Shown here piece by piece: positions 17,493-29,449 of a stretch of 64,000 nt of DNA. The DNA is from Mesostigma viride (lineage: Eukaryota; Streptophyta; Mesostigmatophyceae; Mesostigmatales; Mesostigmataceae): positions 1 through 64,000 of the forward strand of contig RPFO01000745.1 in assembly GCA_009746045.1 (NCBI GenBank). Reading direction: 5' to 3'. The notes beneath the pieces were generated by a model. That model worked only from the letters and a program-made list of their open reading frames with translations, ran no database searches and had not been told where the DNA came from. Position numbers and translations under genes: made by a program. How positions within the stretch are numbered: position 1 is the stretch's first letter; each line of letters starts with the position of its first letter.

Positions 17493-17720
17493 AAGGAGAC
17501 AACCAGCGCAGGCCAGAAATCGGGAGAATCCGGACCATGGTAGCTCGAGCCTGCCGTTATGTTGTCCGCGTGTTCGAGTCGTTCAGGATGATGAATATGA
17601 ATGGTGATGGAAATGTGTATCCGTGTGCATTGAAATTATGGCTGGCTTACGTGTAGAGCGACTAGATGACCTAGACGGTGGGGCCGGAAACAGCATGCTT
17701 GATCAGGGCGTGTGTTTCGA
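17493..17720 (-). repeat. Pseudo-LTR of Penelope-like element, left copy
   Basis: A direct repeat of 22045-22271 with only a few differences, mainly around 17557-17575. Copies or parts of the same sequence occur at about 5735-5965 and 24175-24215. Confidence 0.85.
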
Positions 17721-18047
17721 GCCTAACTGGCCGGGAGTGTCTAGTGGTGAGCACCATTGCTGCGATCGCTCTCCCACCATTTACGAGGAAATACCCGCAA
17801 ATGGAAAACCACTGAAAAGGTCTAGCTAGTCAGTCATCACGTTAGCCATGCCATGATTCCAAACGTCCAAGAACTGCACACGGTGCAAAGGCAAAAAGCC
17901 GGAGGACAGCACTTTCAAATGTGCGGCGGGAACCAAAAGCCCGCGGATGCCAGAAAACATCGTGTTGCGGCAGCGACGCGACGATGTGGACAACGAATCC
18001 AGTGCCAAGCTCGGAACGGCCGCAAAGGAGATCTGGCATCACAGGGT

Positions 18048-21000
18048 TCAGATGTGCGGAGATACTATGCGATCCAGCCGGTCCACGACCTGTTTGTAGA
18101 GCTTGTGCCAAGGGGCAGCACCGAACAGATGTGGGTGACGTTGCAAAAAACATCGGACTTGACGGAGCATAATGGCTCGGTCATAGTCTTTGACCAATAA
18201 ACGCTGCAAGAGTTCAACAAGAGTCGTGATGAAATCAACACGATAAGAACAAAGACGGGAAAAACGATGTAACTGAGAAAGAACAACACCATATTTTGCT
18301 GTGTGGGAAAGGAGACTGTGAATATCGGGGTAACGAATAAAAGGAATTTGCTGGTATTTAGGATCCTTGCGCTTATCATAGACAGCCGTACGCCAGCCCT
18401 TCTTGTTATGGGTAATGTTAAGATCGAGGTAATTGCAATGAGTATCCTCCGACGTGAGCTTTAATGTGAGGGACGCTTGCGGGTAGATGCCAGGCAGACC
18501 AGCGGTGATATACAAATGGGTTGCGAAATCAGGGTTGTCGAAAGCGATGACATCATCAATGTATCGACATGTATGGATAAAACGCCTGATGAGAACATCA
18601 TCGTTTGAGGCAATGAGATTCTCCATGAATGCAAGCTCATAAGTGTATAGATAGAGGTTTGCAAGGAGCCCGGCACAGTTAGTGCCCATAGGGATGCCGA
18701 TAGCTTGTTGGTATACATTGCCCGCAAAACAGATGAAGGTGTTATCAACAAGATAAGAGATCCAATGGACAAGGTCAGCCTTCGTGATAATATAATTATA
18801 ACCATCCCGCACGATAGCACCTGCCGCGATCCCTGAGAGCCACGTTGCCGTGGGCTTGGTCTGAGAAACACGCACGTGCAGGTGGTTGCGCCCGTGAGGC
18901 CTACGTGCATACAGACGAGTAAGGAGGCTATCTAAACGAGCTTTCAAATCGTGCAAATCTAGTGTGGTATATAGAGTGGTGAAATCATAGGTGGCTATGG
19001 GCATAGGTATACGTTTCTCTGCTGCTGTCTTAGAACGGCTAAGGGCGGCAAGGCGTAGGCGTACTTGGGCTGAGTCTATGACGATCCAACTACCAGCGCA
19101 TTCATACCCGGCATTCGACAGCACCTCCACCCATAATGCATTGGCTTCGGGGAGAAGAGCATTCAAAGCATGGCAGATGAGTTTCGAGAGAGGCATCAGT
19201 GGGGCTGAATGCGACGCAGCAATGGTGCGCAAAGCAACAGGAGTTTTGTGCAGCTTAAGAGTGAGATACAGATATGGGAACGTAGTGGTGGTGGCGCGTC
19301 GCTGCCGCTTAAGGAATGCCCGAGCAAAAATGTTTTGGCTGTGCAGAAAAGCCCGATGAGCAGCAGTGATACTGGCGGTGGACTGTGCACGCTGAACATA
19401 GGTAGGGCTGGACGCCAACTCGTGTTGCAAAGTAGCAAGGTAGTGCTTCTTGCATATGAAAGCAAAGTTGTTGGCACTCTTGTCAACACACGTGATGATA
19501 AAGTCCTGCTTGAAGTGGTCAAGAAGTGCTTTATCTGTGGTGTTGAGCCAGGTGGTGCGGTGGACCTGCTGGAGACGGTAATCAAGCCTGGTGAGACGTG
19601 CATTGCATTCGTGAATGACGGCGCGAAACCACGGTTCCATGGCAAGGGGAGCAAGCTGTAGGTCCGTGCTCATGGCATTGCAGAATTTGCGCAGTGATGT
19701 GGAGAGCAGTGCATTCACCTCTTTGGCACACGTGCGCTGGACCCACGGCCGAAACTTGGTGCCTTTGGCAAAAAGGTCTACAAGCGTGTGGCTCGGCAGG
19801 ATGCTGAGGTCAGCGGTCATGACGTGCTGTGAGGTGGGATCAAGGTACTTGAAATACCGTTGTTGTTGGCAGGGGCAGGGCCCTGCCAAGATGGTGGCCA
19901 GCTCGGTGGGCGTTGTATCGCGGCTGACCTTCCCGTTGCTGAAAACCATTTGTCCCAAGGTGGGAGAGTAATGCCAGGCGGCAATGGGAGTGCCGAAAGT
20001 GTTGCGCACCACGAGCGGCATCGCAGCCTGCACTTGCGGCAAATGCAGAATGTGTGGCAAACACAGCTCATCCATCGCAGCATGAATGAAAGGTGAGATC
20101 AGCAAACGGCGCGGACGCAGTGCATCTGCATTCCCATTGACACGGTGCCGAATGATACGTGAGAGAAGGCCTCGCAGACTAGTGGCATGGGAGCGGGGGA
20201 CTTGCAGATCAGCTGGGGAGCACGACCCGACGGCAATGTGTAAGCTGGTAAGCTTCTTCAAGCTGCAGGCTTCGAGATAGGATGCATGAAAGTTGCCGCG
20301 TTGCATAAGCCGAGACATGTGACGTAAGCAGCGGAGACTGGTGGAGTAAAGGGAAGGATCGGTGGACACATGTGTGGAAGGTGGAGGGGCCGGGGTGACG
20401 CTGGGGGGATAGGGGCGATATGGGTGGAGATTGTGCTTCAGACGCCAGGCACGGATGAACATAAGAGGGCGGGGACGGAGGGGAGGCGGGCGGCGGCGAG
20501 ACCGAGCTTTGAAACTCTTGCCTTCAATGCAAAAACCGTGGGGCAGAAATGCATGTAACATTCGTTTCCAAAACGTTTCCCGATGCCCTGCGGCTTTGCG
20601 AAAAGCGGCGCCGGTAAAGGTGCCGGGGACATGTTCCAAGGGGACGACTCGCCAATCCCACCACCCGTATTGGGCCATGGCGCCATGTAGGGGGGTGTCG
20701 TCGTTGGCGGCAGGGCGGCCAATATGAAGGCGGCGTGCCGCTCGGACATGTTCCTGAAAACGCGTCCAGGCATCCCGTTGCGTCTGGCCAACGTAGATAC
20801 GCTGAGGGTACCTGCGGTTGTAAATGGCATAAATGACGCGACGGGTGCTTACGGGGTGTGGGCGAGTGGAGTTGGTAAGCGACAAATGCGTGCGCTGTAA
20901 GCGCCGGAGGCGACGTAGAGTATGGTCATCCTTGCAGTGATGGTTATGGCGCGTGTTGATGCGACAACGCTTCCGCCATGCCTGTGAGGAGATACGATAG

Positions 21001-21104
21001 GGGAACTGCCGAGAAATAGCAGTGTACTTCCGGTAATCAATGCCACTGGATTGCCGTATTCTGTGGAGGGTAAGAGCATGCCAGAAAGTCATAAGGTGTT
21101 TCAT
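18048..21104 (-). CDS. Penelope-like reverse transcriptase with N-terminal GIY-YIG domain
   Basis: This 1018-aa protein would copy element RNA by target-primed reverse transcription after nicking DNA. Residues about 90-108 carry the GIY-YIG signature in the form IYAIY...RIYVGQT (AIY replaces GIY), and RFQEH and the QYGWWDW region follow as expected for this nuclease fold. A basic His/Arg/Cys-rich stretch precedes it. The RT palm occupies roughly residues 600-900: LKLHKTP, the motif A region TYDFTTLYTTL with its Asp, motif B IGIPMGTNCAG, and the catalytic YIDD at about 848-851, then NYLDLNI. All RT catalytic residues are present and no internal stops occur, so it looks competent. The start at 21104 is the most upstream ATG before the GIY-YIG domain. 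It ends TGA at 18048-18050. Confidence 0.92.
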   Translation of the reverse strand: MKHLMTFWHALTLHRIRQSSGIDYRKYTAISRQFPYRISSQAWRKRCRINTRHNHHCKDDHTLRRLRRLQRTHLSLTNSTRPHPVSTRRVIYAIYNRRYPQRIYVGQTQRDAWTRFQEHVRAARRLHIGRPAANDDTPLHGAMAQYGWWDWRVVPLEHVPGTFTGAAFRKAAGHRETFWKRMLHAFLPHGFCIEGKSFKARSRRRPPPLRPRPLMFIRAWRLKHNLHPYRPYPPSVTPAPPPSTHVSTDPSLYSTSLRCLRHMSRLMQRGNFHASYLEACSLKKLTSLHIAVGSCSPADLQVPRSHATSLRGLLSRIIRHRVNGNADALRPRRLLISPFIHAAMDELCLPHILHLPQVQAAMPLVVRNTFGTPIAAWHYSPTLGQMVFSNGKVSRDTTPTELATILAGPCPCQQQRYFKYLDPTSQHVMTADLSILPSHTLVDLFAKGTKFRPWVQRTCAKEVNALLSTSLRKFCNAMSTDLQLAPLAMEPWFRAVIHECNARLTRLDYRLQQVHRTTWLNTTDKALLDHFKQDFIITCVDKSANNFAFICKKHYLATLQHELASSPTYVQRAQSTASITAAHRAFLHSQNIFARAFLKRQRRATTTTFPYLYLTLKLHKTPVALRTIAASHSAPLMPLSKLICHALNALLPEANALWVEVLSNAGYECAGSWIVIDSAQVRLRLAALSRSKTAAEKRIPMPIATYDFTTLYTTLDLHDLKARLDSLLTRLYARRPHGRNHLHVRVSQTKPTATWLSGIAAGAIVRDGYNYIITKADLVHWISYLVDNTFICFAGNVYQQAIGIPMGTNCAGLLANLYLYTYELAFMENLIASNDDVLIRRFIHTCRYIDDVIAFDNPDFATHLYITAGLPGIYPQASLTLKLTSEDTHCNYLDLNITHNKKGWRTAVYDKRKDPKYQQIPFIRYPDIHSLLSHTAKYGVVLSQLHRFSRLCSYRVDFITTLVELLQRLLVKDYDRAIMLRQVRCFLQRHPHLFGAAPWHKLYKQVVDRLDRIVSPHI

Positions 21105-22044
21105 GATGATTCAGATGCACTGAGAGCTAAGACATCAAACAGAACCAGAGCGGAGCATATTGAGGTAAGTCAATATTCACTGCGTAACACCCGTTACGCG
21201 ATAGCGGTGGTCCATGATGCATCTCCCCGGGGCAGGATGTGGCTAACAACACAGCTGAATGGACTCGGAACATGTGGATTCCCAGTGGGGGGGCCTTCCA
21301 ATTGTCATACTTGACACCTCTTTCCTGTAACGAAAAGATTTCCCTTCTTCATGTTCCAGATGAGTCACCGTGCTCCTGCCTTTGTGTTTTTTTGGCGTTT
21401 GTAAAGAGATATGGGAGGGTAAACAAAAGCAAAGGCTGATATTGCCGTGTGGGGGGCCCGATCCTTGGTTAGTCTCTCAAGTGCCCACAGAAAAACACGA
21501 GAGTAGCACACACAGCGCGCAGCCCAGCCTAGCTCCCTCAGTAAGAGTAAAAGAAAAAGGACAAGAACAGCAAAACAAACGAGAACAAGAAAAAGAACAA
21601 AACACAGACACGTAGTGCAATGTGAGCGGAATGATGGAGGAAGGTGAGAGGGGGACATCGTATTGAATGTGTAGGCATTGAGGCAGCCGAAGCGTCCCAT
21701 CCCCGGGTACATTCGTGGCTTTCAAAAAAGCCACAACCTGCGTGGAAGAGGAAAATGCAGGAACGATGAGTATGATCCTGAAAACGAGGTTGAGGAAACG
21801 CGGAGAGGAAATGCCGGCCGCTGAAACGATTCCGATGGAACTATGGGTTTCGCCGACATGAGGCGGTGCAGCTGACTATCTCTATGGTGTCGTGTGTCAC
21901 CGGGAGTGCCGGTTCACGTGCGCACTCGTCGGACTAGCCCGACGACATGTGTGCTTGGTTGCCCACGGCTGAAATCCTCTTGCCCGTCATGCAAAGGCCA
22001 CGCCTCCTAGCCGAAAACGAACTATATTCAACCAATCTAATATC

Positions 22045-22271
22045 AAGGAGACAACCAGCGCAGGCCAGAAATCGGGAGAATCCGGACCATGGTAGCTCGA
22101 GCCTGCCGTTATCTTTCCGCGTTTTCGAGTCGTTCAGGATGATGAATATGAATGGTGATGGAAATGTGTATCCGTGTGCATTGAAATTATGGCTGGCTTA
22201 CGTGTAGAGCGACTAGATGACCTAGACGGTGGGGCCGGAAACAGCATGCTTGATCAGGGCGTGTGTTTCGA
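22045..22271 (-). repeat. Pseudo-LTR of Penelope-like element, right copy
   Basis: Matches 17493-17720 in the same orientation; the right end abuts the target duplication at 22272-22282. Confidence 0.85.
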
Positions 22272-22282
22272 TCAAATCTTAT
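22272..22282. repeat. Target-site duplication, right of Penelope-like element
   Basis: TCAAATCTTAT, identical to 17481-17491. Confidence 0.85.
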
Positions 22283-23789
22283 ATTCAAAATTGGCCCAGG
22301 GTTGCAATCACACAGCCCCAAAGTTTCAGCTCATTCTGACCACGTTTACCCACATTGAAATATGGTCATGTGCAAAAAAAAATTGATCGCTTTTTGTGGT
22401 TTGGAGCTCAAACACCACCACAAAGACACCCTTGCCCACCACAAACTGGGCCAAAACAAGTGCAATTAATTAAATTAATGTATCACGAAGCTTGCCACCA
22501 AATTACAGGTCATTCTGACCTAGTTTGCCCATATTACATCTTGTTATATAGCTGCCAGCCTGCATGCTTGGTGCACCATGACATGAGGCAATACCATGAG
22601 CACATTCCTAAGCTTGCCCCCTGCAAATGGGGCAGAACCACGAAAAACAAATGCTAGTAGATGCTTGAAGAAAACAACCACCAACTCTTTAACCATTATG
22701 AGCAGGTATGACCGCTTGCGGGAATCACTCATAGCCAACACCATGTCATGACGCTTATGGATAAAAGGTGCATCCTTCATAGCCATAACGACCTGATCCC
22801 TGTCATCTAGGAAGTACAAGCCATGTGTAATGGAGGCTAAACAGGTGGGGATGTGAAAAGTAACTCACATATTCTCACCTTCCATACAACAACCTTGTTT
22901 TCCAGCAGGCTGAAGAGCCATGACAGGCGTTTATGAGCTCGCCAGCTCCTTGCAACGGTGATGCCGCTCCCAGGCAGCTAGGGTCCTTGACTACGCAATA
23001 TAGAATGTCTACCGTGTGAAAACCTCCATACAGGAAGCGTAGCAAAGCCAGATAACTGCCCGATCAATTCTGGGTAGCTTTAGGAAGCATGGCATACGCA
23101 GCGTAAGGAAAACCACTGAAAGCTGCGGAAAATCTGATAGCACAACTGCAACAAGTGGAGAACAAAATAGCAAGAAGAACCCAGAAGCGGCGCCAAAAGT
23201 TTCATGCCAGGCTCACTAAGAGCGCAAACAGACTGGGCGGTGACATGCGGCAAATCAACGTACCACGGCCGGCATTATTTCCTACCCAGGCGCGCAAGAA
23301 AAGCCAGCCAGCCATGGATTGATTAACCGCGGATCGCGCAGGCCTGAACGAAATCATTTTAGAAATGACAAGAAATGGCCGCAGATCGAAGACGCTTAGG
23401 TTATTTTCATGGTGTCCGTTACTGAACGGCTCTTACTGCATCAATACAACCCACGAATATCGAGTTCTACCGCGTCGCAGGCACGCATGCTAGATTATTC
23501 ATCGCGGCCAAATTGTTGGATGAGACCCCCGTGCAAATCTGTACCAACAAAGGCAGCGAATTTGCAAATAGTGCAGATCTGGCTACTATGAAACATCATA
23601 ATAGAACATCACTTTTAACCATCGGCTTAATTTTTCGGCCTGTCGCCCGCCGGATTAGCCATATTTTAACGGAACGCACGTCGCCATGGCCACCTCCGCA
23701 CGGTGCGCGCACTGTGCACCACAATTTCACGGTCCGTCGGTACCGTCCCGACTTTTTTGGCGCCAAAAAAGTCCTGGGTGTCATGTCCC
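22283..23789. other. Non-coding stretch, no supported gene
   Basis: AT-rich to mixed composition; the short frames here show no conserved motif. A direct pair of similar motifs (GCTCATTCTGACC near 22329 and GGTCATTCTGACC near 22508) hints at an old duplicated repeat. Confidence 0.4.
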
Positions 23790-24215
23790 CTGAATTAATT
23801 AATTAATTAATTAGACTCGTGCTCCCGTTGGGGAGTCACGGAGCATTAACCCCGATGGATGGATGGATGGGTGCAAACAGTCCTACCGGTCTAAGCTATC
23901 TACATCAGCTACCTACAACATCTATCTAACAGCATTACTAACTACAACATCTATCTAAACAGCATCACGCTAGCTGCCCTAGGGGAGCTGTCTGGCGTGC
24001 CTCCCGCGGGTTTGCACACGCGGGCGCTTCCCCACAGGGGGGGGCTCGTTGTCCTCTATGACCTGGGCCCACTTGGCCTTGTCCATCATCTTCTTCCAAA
24101 TCACGGAGAGGCCTAGGCCCCCCATGTCCTCTACTAGCTGTTCTTTGAAGGTGCTTTATTAATTAACTAGAATGGATTCTCCCGATTTCTGGCCTGCGCT
24201 GGTTGTCCCCTTGAT
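23790..24215. repeat. TTAA-tailed repeat end plus Penelope-like scrap
   Basis: A (TTAA)n array at 23793-23812 is followed by the same ACTCGTGCTCCCGTT terminus as at 16590-16660 in reverse orientation, and a (GGAT)n run at 23854-23870. At 24175-24215 a short antisense piece of the Penelope pseudo-LTR appears (CCCGATTTCTGGCCTGCGC). Confidence 0.7.
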
Positions 24216-24889
24216 ATTTATTAGTACTAGAACGGGCGCCTGCGTCGCGTGGATCCCAACAAGGAAACTTTGACAATCCTTTGTACAGAATGGGAAGGAG
24301 GGAGGGCGCCCTAGCTTCTGTCACTGCCTGGGGGAGCAAGCCACTAGGGACGAGGGCATAGGGGCAGATGACATATATGACTCGTGAGCACTTCCAGGAT
24401 TTTCATAAAAAGAAAATAGTGAGTAATATTAGGTTTTTTACTGGCTTGGAAATGTAATACCTTACTCTAGGGTAATGCAGCCGACATGAGATGAACGTCA
24501 ATCAAACAACAAGACCATGCCTTGTATTCAACTCGCAAATTCACTGAGAACACCAAAAGTCAAGCCTGCCGTGGTGTTGGGTACGTGCACTGAGCCGTCA
24601 CCCCGTCAGACGAGCTTAGTCACAGGGCACGCGGCTGAAGGCGCACGGTGTAGCTTTCAGTTTGAGAGAACGAGCCCGGTCAAGACAAGTGTGCTATCAA
24701 TTCGCTGAGTGGGATTCATAAGCATGCCCGTGCAACAGAAACTGACGGCTGCGCTTGTGCAACCGAGTTTAATTAATTGTGCAAGGTTCCGTCATAGCGA
24801 GTATATTGCCTCCTGACCCAAGTTGGCTGATTACGATCACTCATTGTTGTCAGAAAGCAACAAACGTGAAAATGATCACTCGTGTTCGA
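24216..24889. other. Non-coding stretch, no supported gene
   Basis: No ORF with coding character and no repeat that I can assign. Confidence 0.35.
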
Positions 24890-25500
24890 TCGAGGCATGG
24901 ACGCTCACGGACAAGCTGGGTGAGATTAATTAGGCAGCGTAGGATAGCATTTGTAGGACATCTTGCTCGAACCAGTCAGGTATAGACACCGCCGTTGGTC
25001 TGGCCGGCCCCCAGCAGCTTGGCCAGCCAGGCCGGCATATCCTGACCTGGCCTTGCATGCCCCAAGGACTGACAAAACAATCATGAGAAGGGTTGGTAGA
25101 CCTGCCATTCAAACTATACCGATCAGTTGCTGGCCTATACCTAGTGGTCCCAGCCCAGTTTTAAGACCGCATTTCCCCCCTCTCTCTTGCTTGGACTGCT
25201 ATGCAGGACAAGAAGAGGTCGGGCAGACCAGGCATTGTTGGTCCGGGCCCACACGCCAGCCCGGCCCCTGTCAGTGTGGGCAAGCCGCCCCCCGGCCCCC
25301 CAGGAGGAAGGGGCGCTTTGCTGAAGTAGAGTAGCTCAGTAGGATTTTAATTTGTAGATTAGCTCAGAGTTAGCTTCTAATGTTAGGTTTCGCAGCTTCG
25401 CTCATGACCCCCACCCACTATCAGTATCAGCAAGGGAACTGAATACGTGCTATATGATCTCCCAACGCAGTCATGTTATAATTTTATTTTATTTTTTCAT
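24890..25500 (+). mobile_element. 5'-truncated LINE 3' end
   Basis: Homologous to 26480-26960: both share the coding end around the segment AGCATTTGTAGGACA, a Pro-rich C-terminus, and the 3' UTR ending TCTCCCAACG then a (T/A)-rich tail (25483-25500). The copy begins in the C-terminal part of ORF2, so it is a typical 5' truncation. Frames are disrupted. Confidence 0.7.
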
Positions 25501-25589
25501 TTAATGTGCGATCTTAGCGATACGCTAGCTAGACTACATAGCAGGCATGGTACCAGGATAAAACTTGTTGTTGCTGATTAGTGACGAGC

Positions 25590-27033
25590 ATATCATGGCA
25601 TTTTTGTTGACTATATCAAGGCCTTTGACACGGTCCTCTGGGAGGCTCTTTGGGCCATCCTAGCTCTGGATCGAGTGCCACCTGCGTTTATTGCTGCCAT
25701 TCGCCGACTGTATGAGGGCTCACAGGCAGTAGTGCGGACTGCGGAAGGCACCACCCCACCATTCAGTTCCCCCTTCACCACGGGGTGTGGCAAGGTTGTG
25801 TCCTGTCCCCATGTACCTGTTCATTATTGTCGTGGATCACGTCATGCGCCGGGCACGTGCGCGCTTTACTGCTCTTAAGGGGTTCGAGCCAGGCTTGGAC
25901 ATCCTTAACGTGAAAGAGCACGGCGGGGTTAGACCTGGTTACCGCCTTGCCGACCTGATTTATGCGGATGACACCACGTACCTCATCGAAAGCCCCGAGC
26001 ACATTCAGACCTGGCTGGACTGTCTGGGCCTGGAGGCGCGGGCGGTGGGGTTGGAGATTAGTGTCAAAACTGAGGCGATGGTGATTGGGGCCTCCAGTAC
26101 ACCACCGCTGCCGCGCCTGCTTGACGGGACGGAGGTCCCGTTCCGCGACCGCTTCAAGCTGTTGGGGAGTTGGCTTCCTGACACTGCCGACGATGTGGAC
26201 ACGGCCACATCGGCCTTGCCTGGGCCAAGCTCCGTTCGCTCAACACCTACTGGCGCTCGAAGGGCCTGGGCGAGCACCGCAAGCGCATGCTCTTCAAGGT
26301 CCTCGTCCTCACGGCATGCTCACGTATGGCGCCGAGGCGTGGACACTCCCACCCAAACTGGCAGCTAGGCTAGACGGCACGGTTTACAGGATGCTCCGAC
26401 AGGTCCTTAACGTAGGGTTTTCCGAGCGTCCGTCATCAGAGTCTTTGTATCATGGCATGCCTCGTATTTCGGACGAGATTAGGCAGCGTAGGATAGCATT
26501 TGTAGGACACCTTGCTCGCACCAGCCAGGTCGACACCGCCCTTGGTCTGGCCGGCCCCCAGCGGCTTGGCCAGCCAGGGCGCCACATTCTGACCTGGCCT
26601 GGCCCCGAGGGCATTCCCAAAAGGGTAGGGAAACCTGTCACGACCTACATCCAGATGTTGCTGGACGACCTAGCTAGTGGTCCCAGCCCAGTTTGAGCAC
26701 CGCATCCACTCTCTCTCCCGTCTTTGGACTGCCATGCAGGACAAGACGCGGTGGAAGAGGATTGTCAAGGCGCACACGCCCGACCCTGTGGGCAAGCCCC
26801 CTCCCCCCAAGCGGAGGCGGCGTTTTGATGAGTAGTGTAGTTAGGATTTTCTAGACTAGATAGCTTAGAGTTAGGATAGTTCGATTACGCGGCTTCCTCC
26901 ACCCCATCCATCATGGAATATGTGCTATGTACATGATCTCCCAACGGAGGCATGTTATAATACTAGTATGTAGTATAATATAATATAATATAATATAATA
27001 TAATTTAATTTAATTTAATTTAATTTAATATCA
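25590..27033 (+). pseudogene. Degenerate LINE reverse transcriptase and 3' end
   Basis: Residues of a non-LTR reverse transcriptase are recognisable: DYIKAFDTV (motif A, catalytic Asp), a GC.LSP-like motif B that needs a frame change in the C run at about 25806-25810, and LIYADDTTYL (motif C, YADD) at about 25955-25985. Another frame change near 26200 precedes the C-terminal region with RQRRIAFVGHLARTSQ. Fingers and endonuclease are missing. The 3' end carries CTCCCAACGGAG and runs into AT-rich TAATA/AATTT repeats (26968-27033). Not functional. Confidence 0.82.
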
Positions 27034-27533
27034 TGGCGGATATGTAAGCATATGAAGTTTGCCTTAATTGCAAAATGTCCGACATCCACGGCTTGAGTCA
27101 ATCTACTAAGTACTTTCTGCATCTAGTACTCAAGGTGGTTGAAAGATACTGAATTTCCGGTTTCCATATTGCAGCGTGCAGTGTAGGTGCACTAATGCTC
27201 GTAATTATTGGGCATATTTTAAATTCAGTTTCAGGCAACGAGCCAACGATGACGTTGGTTTTCTACAGTAGTTTCCCAACGCGCTGCCAATTACCATGCA
27301 CTCGAAAGCAGGACGCTAGCGGTGGTTGTTGTTGCCCACGCTGCACTGGGCAGCAGAGATTTCAGTGTCATTTGGACGCAACGAGCCACGAGCCACGAGG
27401 TAGCCATGGCTGACGGCGGAGCTCATACCGTACCATAACGTTTGAGCACCGAATTTAGCCGTGAATATCACAATTGTTGCGTCTTTCTACGACGCACATG
27501 CTGATATAATTTTCCGAAGCTATTACGCAATAT

Positions 27534-29449
27534 ATGACGAGCAAACGCTCCTCGACGCAACGCAGCCTGGCGGCTGCGCTCGGCAATGAAAATACGTCTG
27601 CAGCTCCAGCTGCAGCTTCGCCATCAGGGCCGGAAGGCTGTGGTGACACTAGTCGCGCACTGGTGCTCGCCGCCTCGCCCCGAACCCTCCCGGGCTTTCC
27701 TCGCCCTCTGCATCGCCTGACCCAAAGCGCAGTCGCCCAGGCGAACCTGGCTGGTCTGAGCGTGATTTTGACGTTGCTAGGCTCTTTACCACCTTCGACG
27801 TCAACACGCCTGCCTTTTTCGACATATTGCCACCCATCATGCAAGATACTGGAGCTCGTGTTTTACGGGTCACACGCCTCACTGCTGGCCCTGTGCCAGC
27901 AACTCCAACTCAACACCCACTTTTTCCGCAACGGAGCTGACGGCCGGTTTTCCCATCGCGTATCTGACGACCCTTCTCCGGCCAACCTGGCCGGCTGGTC
28001 TCGCCCCCGCCTTCAGCTCGCAGCTCTCTTTACCCTCGTTAAGCGCTCGGCCGAGGACCTTCTGCACCCCGCCCCCATTACCGAATCCACCTTCCTCCAC
28101 CACCTCCACGACGCCCTCTCACAGCACGTGACGCCCATTGCTGCAGATGTGGCAGCTGTGGGTCGCATGCTGGCTGCTGAGCTCCCCACCATCCCCACCG
28201 CCACCGCCACCCTCCTCGCCTCCCCCCCCCCCCCCTCCGCCTCCACCGACTCCATCACCGCCCAGCTCCGCGACATCGACCAGCGTCTTAAGGACAATGC
28301 CATCGCTATCGAGGTCCTGCATGCAGAACACCGCAGGCCTCACCGCCCAGGCGGTGAAGGACATTGCCGCCAAGCCAGCCCCTGCTGGCCTGGCCGGCAA
28401 TGCTCCTCCCTGCATCACGACCTGAGCGGACATGCTTAAGCAGCACACCACCTCCACCACCTCCGCCGTCGCAGCCCAGCTCCAGCGGCAGACGCTTGAC
28501 CTCCGCGAGTAGACCGAGCTCGCCAAGCGCAGCCTAAACGTCATTGTCAGGAACTTCGACATGGAGGAAGGTGAGAATTCCGAGAAGCTCACGCGTGCGT
28601 TTGAGAGAGAAATCCTAGGTCGCATGGGCCTGAATCGGGTGAGCTAGATCGAGGTGGTCGCCCACCGCCTTCCCCGCGCGCGGGGTAAGGCATGGGGGCG
28701 CCCCCGCTCCTTCTCGATCACCTTTCAGAACCTGGCGGACAAGATTTCTTTCCTTAGACGCCGCAAGCGGCTCGAGAAGACTCACTTCACCCTTGACGAC
28801 GACTTGACCCTGGCGCAGCAACAACGGCGACGGGAGCTATGGCCGACCTACCTCCAGCTCCGGCAGACCAAGGCGGGGCAGCCGGTGTGCTGGAAGGGGG
28901 CGGCCATCTACGTCGGCCACAAGCCCTGGCATGCGACCCCCGCCGCGCGGCCCCAACGACTGACTCGAGACGCCCCAGCTTAGTAGGGGAATACAGCAGT
29001 AGTAGTGTAGAATATATAATAGACCGTGGCCATGTACATGTACGCCTCCTACATGCACTATTCCAGCTGATTCACGAGCATGCATTATTTAGCCATGTAC
29101 ATGCGTGCCTATGATGTGCCACACCCCAGATGATGCCTAGCTTTATTTCGTTAAGCTGTGCCCATGCAGAGAGCTGCTCTCTGCTGAGATGCCGCGCTCT
29201 AGTTTTTTAATTTGTATAGCTATGATGATCTTCCCCCCCATGACTGTAGGCTCCCCCTTAGCTCCAGGGGCATAGCTTGATAGATCATGGGGATGCAGGT
29301 GCCCTGGTGCACCTAGAGCAAGGGTCGTTTACATTCCCACCCTTGCAGGAAGTAGCTTAGAATGTATTACAGGCCATATGCCCCTTCTCAAAGGCTATGT
29401 GCTACATATACTCCCAACGGAGTTATGTTCCTAATTAATTAATTAATTA
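27534..29449 (+). pseudogene. LINE ORF1-like protein remnant with 3' tail
   Basis: The first 300 codons (27534-28439) hold a low-complexity N-terminus, then an alpha-helical region with TAQLRDIDQRLKDNAIAIEV that fits a coiled coil. Frame changes lead to VIVRNFDMEEGEN and, from 28654, to a basic domain with FQNLADKISFLRRRK, TLAQQQRRRELWPTYL and VCWKGAAIYV. This order resembles ORF1 nucleic-acid chaperones of L1-like LINEs. No ORF2 follows; instead a 3' UTR ends ATACTCCCAACGGAGTTATG (29409-29428) and a (TTAA)n tail adjoining the viral element. It is an internally deleted retroelement or a non-autonomous relative. Confidence 0.6.

Larger units (their letters stand above)
17492..22271 (-). mobile_element. 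Full-length Penelope-like retroelement, Naiad/Chlamys type (permuted)
   Basis: The element spans about 4.78 kb. Direct repeats of about 228 bp (17493-17720 and 22045-22271) bound it as pseudo-LTRs, and an 11-bp target duplication flanks it. It encodes one uninterrupted 1018-codon protein on the minus strand with an N-terminal GIY-YIG-like domain and a C-terminal reverse transcriptase. Canonical Penelope elements carry the endonuclease at the C-terminus; the reversed order is the known hallmark of the Naiad/Chlamys clade. 17721-18047 holds further 3' sequence and 21105-22044 is a 5' region without a supported ORF. The intact ORF and clean duplication suggest recent insertion. Confidence 0.88.

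Noticed and set aside
18991..20727. Plus-strand ORFs opposite the Penelope gene
   Set aside because: Shadow frames of the intact minus-strand RT ORF, without motifs of their own.
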